A stretch of DNA of 25,289 nucleotides from Scleroderma bovista (taxonomy: Eukaryota > Basidiomycota > Agaricomycetes > Boletales > Sclerodermataceae): the NCBI GenBank assembly GCA_037178675.1, contig JAYMGJ010000613.1:1-25289 (forward strand), written 5' to 3'. A program made the translations under genes and the position numbers. How positions within the stretch are numbered: position 1 is the first letter of the stretch; each line of letters starts with the position of its first letter. The notes below the pieces were generated by a model. That model did no database searches. It saw only the letters and a program-made list of their open reading frames with translations, and was not told the origin of the DNA. Below, piece by piece: positions 18,366 through 25,289 of the stretch.

Positions 18366-18779
18366 TCATGGTGCTGGGGGACGTCGTCTGAAAGTAGGGA
18401 AGCAGATAGAGTATTGAATTCGATGCATCCAGGGAAGTGAGATGAACGACAGAGGAAGATGGACATGGCAAGTATCTGGGAGGAAGGGACCATAGGCTGA
18501 GGGCTCAGGGAACACAGAGACGACCAGAGAAGACTTTTCAAGCTTGACAATAGACCTAAGATGACCAAAGTACGTCCTTGATGCAGAACTGACGAGGAGA
18601 ACGCGCTGACCGAGAACGAGAGGGACTGAGGGAGCAGGCTGGGAAGATATGTGCCAGGCAGTGCACGGGAACTCTGGGAGAGGCTGTCCTAAGAGCAAGA
18701 CATAGTGGAGATCTGCAGCAATAGTGGAGAAATGATCCAGAGAAAATATGGACTCCATAGTGAGCGATGAAGCGAACAT
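18366..18779 (-). CDS. Repeat B ORF, copy 2 (unknown, 137 aa or longer)
   Basis: Same protein as at 10251-10748: YVLLLGQPLPEF, SVPLVLGQRVLLVS, TYFGHLRSIVKLE, SAYGPFLPDTCHVHLPLSF. The ATG of copy 1 is changed here (codons before REPRTWSICL), so the first Met is further in, but the frame remains open upstream to about 18870. The C-terminus differs after FISLPW. Function unknown. Confidence 0.38.
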   Translation of the reverse strand: MFASSLTMESIFSLDHFSTIAADLHYVLLLGQPLPEFPCTAWHISSQPAPSVPLVLGQRVLLVSSASRTYFGHLRSIVKLEKSSLVVSVFPEPSAYGPFLPDTCHVHLPLSFISLPWMHRIQYSICFPTFRRRPPAP

Positions 18780-19062
18780 CTGGATTGCGGGGGGAATATC
18801 TCTGTGGGAAATGAACGGATTTGCGTCGGAACTTGACAGGCAGATAGACCACGTTCTAGGCTCTCTGACGGTATAGTCACGTGCCTGATAGCTTCAGAAA
18901 CGATGGAGCTATTCAAAATATCGGAATGCCAGCACTGGGTGCCTAAAAATGACATTTAGGTGCTAAAAATCATTTCTTCTCTTTCTCCTTCATTTCTCTA
19001 TCAATTCTTCGGCTTCTTTGATCGTTCTGGTATGGGAGTTGGACTGCAGATGTGTGCATTCC
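18375..19062 (-). mobile_element. Repeat B, copy 2, truncated by LTR C
   Basis: Colinear with 10262-10950. The match stops at GCATTCC (19056-19062), where LTR C copy 2 begins; copy 1 continues with TCTCTCATACTG. Lies about 170 bp to the right of LTR A copy 2, as repeat B copy 1 lies to the right of LTR A copy 4. Confidence 0.72.
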
Positions 19063-19693
19063 TGTTACGACCATGCCCAACTCCGGGCCTTATCCGGTCA
19101 CTCCGGTCGTATCGCAGCTCTACAGCTCTACTCCGGTCGCTCGTCTCCTACTCCGGTCGCGCTCACGCAGATAACCTTCCGCTAACTACGACCCTTGGTC
19201 TATACTCCATTCGCTCTTACTACACCTCGCCGTCTACCCTGCCTTGACGTGAGTTCTCCGTGAACTCGATATATCCTATACCTTGTAGCTTTTTCACCGG
19301 TCCTGATTTATTTTACCCGGTCCTGACTTTATTTTCACCGGACCTGACCTAGTCCTAACTCCGGTCATCCCTTGTCCACTATTAGGTTGTTTACTTGTCA
19401 CCGTATGTACTCGACCCTAGTTTCTACTTAGTATAAGTACCCTCTAGTTTACCTTGTATACCTCAGTCTGAAATCATCTAAGTCACTACTCCTGATCCTC
19501 TGTCCGTCTCCGTCTCTATCTCCGTCTGACCGGAACCTACGCAAGGGATCAACGCTCGCCGTCCTTGTCATTGAATCCAAACGGTCGCAACTCCGGCCCG
19601 GGCTAACCTCTGCCCAAACCTCTGACCTCCCCTCTCGTCCACTTTCGTCCGGACTTGACCGGACCCCCTACCGGAGTAGACCCGGACTTGACA
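19063..19693 (+). mobile_element. LTR family C, copy 2 (opposite orientation)
   Basis: Starts TGTTACGACC, ends GGACTTGACA, and is full of ACTCCGGTC/CCGGAC motifs. Its reverse complement aligns with 4227-5428, for example TGTTTACTTGTCACCGTATG (19386-19405) and TTATTTT..CCGG repeats (19308-19340). At 631 bp it is about half the length of copy 1. The left flank is ATTCC, the right flank CCAAC, so no target duplication. Confidence 0.7.
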
Positions 19694-20063
19694 CCAACCA
19701 TGATCCTGGAATGCTCATGGCACTTTCACATTGGTCTACTGTCTTCACCAATATCTCGCTAATTGTCAATCGAAGTACCCCCCTCCACAGGGACCCACAC
19801 TCTCGAGCAGATTGGTATGACATGCTAGTCAGTGTCGGTAATTATGATGATTGTGCACTGGACATTCCCAGTCTTGGGATTCAGGTATTGTACAATCCCG
19901 GCACTGTTGTTGCATTTTCAGGCCGGCTCTTTCGGCACGGCATCAATGAGGGTGCTGTTTGGCATATTATATGAGGGATAATATTCACCATTGGTTGAGG
20001 GTGCCACGGCCTCTTGATTGGGTGATGCCAGATAATGTCCGCAATGCACTGGTGAAACATTGA
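19694..20063 (+). pseudogene. TET/JBP-type 2-oxoglutarate/Fe(II) dioxygenase, C-terminal core fragment
   Basis: Residues counted from the ATG at 19711. The frame reads NRSTPLHRDPHSRADWYDML, then GNYDDCALDIPSLGIQV, YNPGTVVAFSGRLFRHGINE. It has the H-x-D iron ligands (H26, D28), the distal iron ligand His (H76) and a nearby Arg (R72 or R75) suited to bind 2-oxoglutarate, all in the double-stranded beta-helix order. A one-base deletion near 19966 shifts the frame; the next frame continues MRDNIHHWLRVPRPLDWVMP to TGA at 20061-20063. TET/JBP enzymes oxidise 5-methylcytosine or thymine in DNA, and fungal copies are known to be expanded in basidiomycetes and linked to KDZ transposons. The N-terminal part is missing: LTR C abuts directly on the left. 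Confidence 0.75.
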
Positions 20064-20279
20064 ATAATTAGCTTCCTGATATGATTGTTTTTTGTACTAA
20101 AATGTAATTCTGATGGTATGTTGTCCAAATTTGTTGGAAGTAGTTTGTAGTTTAGACACTATCCGAAGGTGTGTTGTGCCGATGGGATGTGGTGCCGCTC
20201 GGCGTGCCCAAAGTGCAGCACATTCAATGGACAGCAAATTCACGATTCTGGCATGATGACAATGATCTGGCGTCAAGTG
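20064..20279. other. 3' flank of the dioxygenase fragment
   Basis: No gene. At 20170-20215 it contains GTTGTGCCGATGGG and GTGGTGCCGCTCGG, in the same orientation as the array at 20825-20965 and opposite to that at 20280-20745. Confidence 0.35.
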
Positions 20280-20745
20280 GAAGGTGAGGCATATTCAACA
20301 TGGCGGCACATTCATCATTCCCGCACAGTCAACATTCCGGCACAATGAACAATGAGGCACAGTCAACACTCCAGCAGGATCGACATTCCAGCACTGCCCA
20401 CCATGCACCATCACTCAGACATGACCAGCAGAGCAAGAAAGATGTGACCACAAGTATTCCCATGGGCGGCCACCACGCATCAAGATGGAACATACTGTTG
20501 ACACTGAAAATGGTGGGAAGCTCACACGAGTAACACTCCGTCGGCACAATCAACACTCCGGCACAGAAAACATTGCGGTGGAGTCAACACTGCGGCACAA
20601 TCAACAGTTCGGCACAATCAACACTTTGGCACCATCATCCATCCGGCCCAGTCAACACTCAGGCCCATTCAAGACTCCGGCAGCATTACCAGTCCAGCAC
20701 AGTCATCATTCCAGTACAGTCCTACCTCAGTAGCATGGCCAGCGT
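20280..20745 (+). repeat. 17-18-bp minisatellite, GGCACAGTCAACACTCC type
   Basis: More than fifteen degenerate units (GGCACAATCAACACTCC, AGCACTGCCCACCATG and so on), separated by a short non-repetitive stretch at about 20405-20530. Open frames across it are composition effects. Confidence 0.65.
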
Positions 20746-20824
20746 GCTCAACCTGGACAGCACACAGTAAATCCCTCTTTTTGCACTTTGTCCACTTCTC
20801 TTCCTTCCCAGCTACTTTGCTGGC

Positions 20825-20965
20825 ATGTTGACTGCCAGGACATTGATCCTGCCGGAGTTTGACTGTGCCCCATGGTTGATTGTGCCGGTCGTGTTCTGCC
20901 AAAAGCCTTGTTCTGCCGACAGTTTGTTCTGCCAATGCCATGTAGTGCCGATTGTGTCGTGCCAC
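20825..20965 (-). repeat. Inverted part of the same 17-18-bp minisatellite
   Basis: Units here read GTTGATTGTGCCGGTCGTG, TGTTCTGCCGACAGTTTG and similar, i.e. the reverse complement of the 20280-20745 unit. The array therefore forms a long imperfect inverted repeat with a spacer of about 80 bp. Confidence 0.6.
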
Positions 20966-21129
20966 ACCTGGCTTACCACTACTTTAGAGAAGACCAAATG
21001 CCCGGCCCTACATTTATACAAGGGATATAGTTCTAAGTGCCTGCTGTGTATATTGGGAGGCCAAACATTATGGCTGATCATACTGAAGGGGAAGCATATC
21101 AGCTGGCCTTCCCATCTAGCTAGGTGTCC

Positions 21130-21720
21130 CCAGAAGGAGGGCTTGCTTACTGCTATGGGACACCGCATTCATAGCCTGTCACTTTGAAGTGTACTGCAAG
21201 GCCCTCCCATACAGGTAGATAACACCTTTCTGAGGGCCCACCTAATGCTATGGGACATTGTACCTATTGTTGCCATGTGCCCTGCACATAATAGATGAAA
21301 CTGGCTCCAGGGCCTACTCATAGTCATGGGACACCAATCCCATGGCTAGGTATTCTTAAAGGTACACCATGCATGCAGCCCATTGGAAAGCTCGGGATGC
21401 TGTTTCTTTGGCTGGCCCTGCAACAAGAAAGGGACACCAAAGGTACAGCCCAATGCAAAGCACAGGACACACTATCCCTCTGGCCCACTGACAGAAACAG
21501 GACACCAATACCACAGCCAAATGCAAAGCATGGGACACTGGTACAGAGGCCCTTCTATTGACTCCTGTCCGCAGGTTAGCCGCATTAGGTCCTATTGCCA
21601 CAGGCCATATCCTGATCTAGTGTACTAGTGTGTCAGCCCACCAATATTACTTGGTGACAACCTCTCCATGAGCCACCAATATGGCACGGTGAAACACCTT
21701 TCCATTAGCCCTCTCGTATG
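21130..21720 (+). repeat. Degenerate tandem repeats with ATGGGACACC and CCACCAATAT units
   Basis: From 21156 to 21540 blocks TATGGGACACC, CATGGGACACCAAT, AAAGGGACACCAAAGGTACAG and CAAATGCAAAGCATGGGACAC recur every 50-70 bp. From 21633 to 21705 a second unit (AGCCCACCAATATTACTTGGTGA / GAGCCACCAATATGGCACGGTGA) occurs twice. No gene. Confidence 0.5.
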
Positions 21721-22762
21721 ACATGGGGATGCACCATGGCTGGGCCCTATCTCAGCTGGCCATGTAGCACGGCCGATTGTCAGCTTCGTCTGTCCGTGTT
21801 GTATGGGACAATGCAGGTGCATTATGTGACTTTGTCTTGTGCTCTACATTGAAATCACGCCCGAAATATCATGACATTATCGTGTTCGCCTTCCTGGGAT
21901 GTCAGAGACTTTGCTTAAGCTGTCTGATAGCATATCTGTATGCAGGTCTGTATATAAGTAACATCCTTGGAACCATGTTATTATGATACCAGCAATAATA
22001 CAGCGCGGATATTGGTGAGTTCAAAGCTAGTATAACATCATGTGATATGGCAGCTGTAGACCAAGGATATCATAGCTGGCCTATTGTCCATATGTGTCTG
22101 TTAACCTCTTTACAACACTAATTTACTCAAGATACAGTGACATAGAAGATAGACCTACACTGTTGTTGGCATCTGTGTGAAACAAATACAGGTGTAGTAT
22201 TGTATTTAACTCAGTTCAAGACTTTTCGCACGATATTGTTTCGCTGAAATAGCCAACTGGCGGTGTACGGAAAGTACTGCTAATCCAAAAGAAACAGAAG
22301 GTCAAAGCATCCGTGAATGGTTGGAATACTGTTCGAAAACCGTCACGCGATGGATAATGACACCCTCATAACGAGGAGGTTAAGTCTGCGTGAGGCTCAT
22401 AAAAAGGTCACGCGAGGTGCACAGGATTATCCCAGTAGATAGCGGAGTATCGGTGAAAATGCTCACGGAGAAGGGCCATCCATCTTTGGGATTGGCAGGA
22501 ACCCTCAAAATCTGGAAGGGCCTCTGAGGCCTATTCATGCGTGCAAAGAAACTGGGCCTAGAGGCCGTGGGAACCGCTCAAAAGTGGTGCCAAGGGTGTA
22601 CTCACCGTACTGTAATTAGACATCTTACATGATGATACACGTGAGCTTGCCTCCAACTCATACCTGCCAGCAGTGGCCCAGCAAATCGACCCACTCTTCC
22701 ACCATTCTCTTTCGTTGAATTACCAGCGATTTGTACTTCTTTCGCGGACAGTTTTATCGTGA
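21721..22762. other. Upstream region of the kinase gene; no gene recognised
   Basis: One kilobase with mixed short frames only. It should contain the kinase promoter and possibly a first coding exon. A candidate mini-exon ends at ATGATGATACAC followed by GTGAGC (22629-22646). Nothing else is supported. Confidence 0.35.
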
Positions 22763-24932
22763 AGCAGATTGGGTCGGCAGCGAGCATCCGTGTCCACTGC
22801 CCAACCAGCTCTCAGGTATAAGAAGATTCAAGGACTGCGGGAGCTAGGGATATACGATGAGAACACCAAGCACTGGTCTCTCGGCAAGCTAAAGGGTGAC
22901 GAGGCTTCGACTACGTACGCTACGGAGCTAGAGTTGGCTTGGTCTAGGGTCTTCAATCAGGTATGTTCTCAGTTCTCAATTTGCGCTGCAAAAACCAATA
23001 ACGAGTGCTTAGATTGTACGTGCTATCACCAACCGGGGGGCTTCACGCACATGGGTACAACACGGAAATAGCTTGATTGACGGACGCCGAAAGCCTGACG
23101 TCGTCCTCTTGCCATCCCATTTCAATACTACGTCTGAGATTCCCACCGCCTGGACCGACATCCTCCTTACTTGCGAAGTCAAATACAAGGATACCGGACA
23201 ACTCCTTAAGCTTGCAGAGCACCAGCTCCAAGACCACGCTTATTTTATTCTCTCCTCCCAGATCGATCGCGAGTTGGTGATGGGATTCACCTTATGCGGA
23301 GCATTTCTCCGCCTGTATCTATTCTCTCGCAACGGTCAATTTAAATCGGCACCCATCGAGGTCCATTCCCAGCCAACGCTTCTCGTCAAGCTGATTGCAA
23401 TGTCAACTTATGGGGATCCTAGTTGGCTAGGCTACGACCCTGCTTACAACAAGAGTTTGAGTAAGGTGCAAGTTCGCTTCCAAGGGAAGTGGTATTGCGT
23501 TCTTGCGGTACTCTTTCACTCAAAAGGTTTGAAAGGCCGAGGAACGCGAGTAATGCTGGTTCAAGGGATCGACGAAGAAGATTACATGCCTTTCGTCCTG
23601 AAAGACACCTATCATAACCCTGACTGGGCAACTGATGGTGAGATACACCAGCTGCTGGAAGACCCGGACCGCTTCGGATTTGAGAGAGAGGATCCATCAC
23701 TGGCACCCGACGGAGGGAGGGCCGGCATACCCGTCTTTATTGCTGAAGAGACCACACCCCTGGCGCTTTTGGAATCATGGGCGCGAGTCCTATCCCCCAG
23801 CTTCTCGTCCAAGGAACCCAAAAAGCACCTTCGGATTGCCTTCCAGACATGTTCAGTGGGGATCGCCTGGTTCTCGTGTGTGAGAGAATTCCTTGACGCC
23901 TTTATTGGTGCGATGGAAGGTGAGATCAAATCTTTTTATGACTTGCTTCAGAGATCTAATATATTCATGCAAGCGCACGATTTCAGTTACTTTGATAAAG
24001 GGGTGCTGCACTGTGATATCAGTGACACGAACGTTTGGATGGATTTATCATCTCAGATACCTCAGGGAGCTCGCCCGATTGGACGTCAAGCATGGGTGCA
24101 AGCACTCGCAGAAGCAGCTGTGCCAGCCAAACCGACAGACGCACCGGAGGACTGGTATCCAAGACGTCAGGGGATGTTAGGGGATTGGGGTTTCGGACAG
24201 GATCAGAAGTGCGAACCTTCACAGAAAATTCGCTATCTTACGGTGAGTTAATTCACGCATGTTCTTGGGCTATTTTGTTGAAGCCTTTTACAGGGCACGT
24301 TTCCGTTCCAGGCGATCGAGATACTCGAAGCCCAAAACATGGCAGCAGAGGACATCCCCCTGCACCGTATCCATCATGACCTAGAGGGCTGCTTCTGGGT
24401 CTTTTGGATCTGCTGTATCAATCTCATCGGTCCCTACAACCAGCGTGCGCCTGCTGCGACAGATCCCCCCGACCCCACTTCCACCAACGAAAAATCCCCC
24501 CGACTTGATTTCTTTCCACATTGGGCACGTGGTCCTTGCAATATGAAGTCTGATGTTGTGGTGTTCTCGAAGCAAGAGCTAGGGAGAGGGCTGGCTAAAC
24601 ACATCAGTGACTACTTTGGGAAGCACTGTAATCTTCGGGAGGGATTAGTCAAGATGCGTGACTTGTTTTGTCGTAGCGAACGTCCACCGGACGTCAAGCA
24701 CGGACAACTGGTGGACATATTGCGTACCATGCGTGCAGGGATCAATCCTGCAGAGGATCCTTTCCCTTCTCCCGACGTCGTGCAGGCGGGACGCGATCGC
24801 TACATGCGTTACATGGCCCGTGGAGGAGTGGATCCCCCTGTGCTAGTTTCTTATAGCTCAACACGCACCAGTACTGCATTTCTTCCATTTGTGCTACATA
24901 TGCTCGTACAATGTGACCCCGGTAGAACATAA
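22763..24932 (+). CDS. FunK1-like fungal protein kinase (about 670 aa, four exons seen)
   Basis: Exons 22763-22960, 23013-23919, 23974-24242 and 24294-24932, joined by GT..AG introns of 52, 54 and 51 nt, all in frame. Residues counted from 22763. The N-terminal region includes RKPDVVLLP and TCEVKYKDTGQLLKLAEHQL. Then come GRGTRVMLVQGI and FVLKD (K263, ATP-binding lysine position), LHCDISDTNVWM (catalytic loop, D383), GDWGFG (metal-binding DFG position, D439), TGTFPFQAIEIL (P+1/APE region) and HHDLEGCFWVFWICC (residues 485-499), a FunK1 hallmark. FunK1 kinases are an expanded family of mushroom-forming fungi with unknown substrates. The HRD arginine is Cys and the DFG Phe is Trp. The 5' end is unresolved: the frame closes at TGA 22760-22762 without an ATG, so another exon is needed or the gene is truncated. 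Confidence 0.85.
22961..23012 (+). other. Kinase intron 1 (52 nt, phase 0)
   Basis: GTATGT..GCTTAG. Removing it joins RVFNQ to IVRAITNRGASRTW and keeps a single frame into the long second exon. Confidence 0.85.
23920..23973 (+). other. Kinase intron 2 (54 nt, phase 1, no stop codon)
   Basis: GTGAGA..GCAAG. It is a multiple of three and open, so unspliced RNA would encode 18 extra residues. Splicing joins GAME to AHDFSYFDKGVLH, giving the uninterrupted helix before the catalytic loop typical of the family. Confidence 0.7.
24243..24293 (+). other. Kinase intron 3 (51 nt, phase 0)
   Basis: GTGAGT..TTACAG with an in-frame TAA. Splicing restores TGTFPFQAIEIL of the activation segment. Confidence 0.9.
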
Positions 24933-25103
24933 ATACATCCTGTTGCGACATTATGTAACTCCCGTTTGGTTTAGGTGCAGGACTTTGTATGCGAGTATCT
25001 GGTGAACAATTAACCCGGATCAGCCAGCTATATATCACGACAAGTGCCATGAGGTAACTAACAATATTAGCCCTGACGGTTTACTGGACCAACAGAAGTT
25101 ACA

Positions 25104-25175
25104 GCGTGAGAGTGTCTCACGCCGTGCTGAACGGATTTGATGCGAGAAGAAAGAGGACGAATAAATCTTCGTCCT
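25104..25175. other. Two perfect hairpins downstream of the kinase
   Basis: 25104-25122: 8-bp arms GCGTGAGA/TCTCACGC with a 3-nt loop. 25154-25175: 8-bp arms AGGACGAA/TTCGTCCT with a 6-nt loop; the AATAAA (25160-25165) spans the stem-loop junction. They lie 170-240 bp after the stop and may be 3'-end signals or chance. Confidence 0.35.
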
Positions 25176-25289
25176 AGTGCCAAAAGGTAAAGAGCTTCCG
25201 GATCGGAAGGCGGTAACGTGGACAAAAATTGGGCATGAGTGCTCTCGATGGTCTCCTTAGGAAGAAATGTCGCGATGGACGACTCGACC

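Noticed and set aside
20300..20770. Open frames rich in His, Ser and Gln
   Set aside because: Read through the 17-18-bp minisatellite with no conserved domain.

Overview
The window looks like a gene-poor, transposon-dense stretch of an Agaricomycete (mushroom-forming basidiomycete) genome. The reasons are: introns of 46-68 nt with GT..AG ends; a FunK1-type fungal protein kinase; a DUF6532 gene; a TET/JBP-type dioxygenase fragment; and remnants of LTR, Copia, hAT, Harbinger and Helitron elements. From memory of similar repeat ORFs, an ectomycorrhizal Boletales species is possible, but this is unverified. No tRNA, rRNA, CRISPR array or prokaryotic operon was seen.

Layout. Positions 545-1998 hold the 5' part of a decayed urease gene, and 13147-about 13740 hold its 3' part. 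The two halves meet at a GT..AG intron (1999-13146) that restores the urease reading frame exactly, so about 11.1 kb of nested repeats sits inside what was once one intron. Inside it, left to right, are: a duplicated intron-like T-rich unit; two low-complexity minisatellites, the second split by a 1.2 kb solo LTR with a 5-bp target duplication; a hAT end; LTR family A (three copies); an ORF made of three 57-residue repeats; a hAT BED zinc-finger exon; a repeat (B) with a conserved minus-strand ORF; a Copia 3' end; and a broken Helitron helicase.

After the urease come a Harbinger-type transposase cut by a hAT-type terminus (13976-14600), a 45-bp minisatellite, and a nine-exon DUF6532 gene on the minus strand (15442-17500), whose 5' end is cut by LTR A. 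Next are a second copy of repeat B, a second LTR of the solo-LTR family in opposite orientation, a TET/JBP dioxygenase fragment (19694-20063), and minisatellites arranged as inverted arrays (20160-21720).

The only gene that looks functional is the FunK1-like kinase (about 22763-24932, plus strand). Most other coding sequence is pseudogene or transposon remnant, so there is no shared pathway. The biology here is layered insertion, intron inflation and mutational decay, with a relic of a DNA-base-modifying enzyme lying among the transposons.
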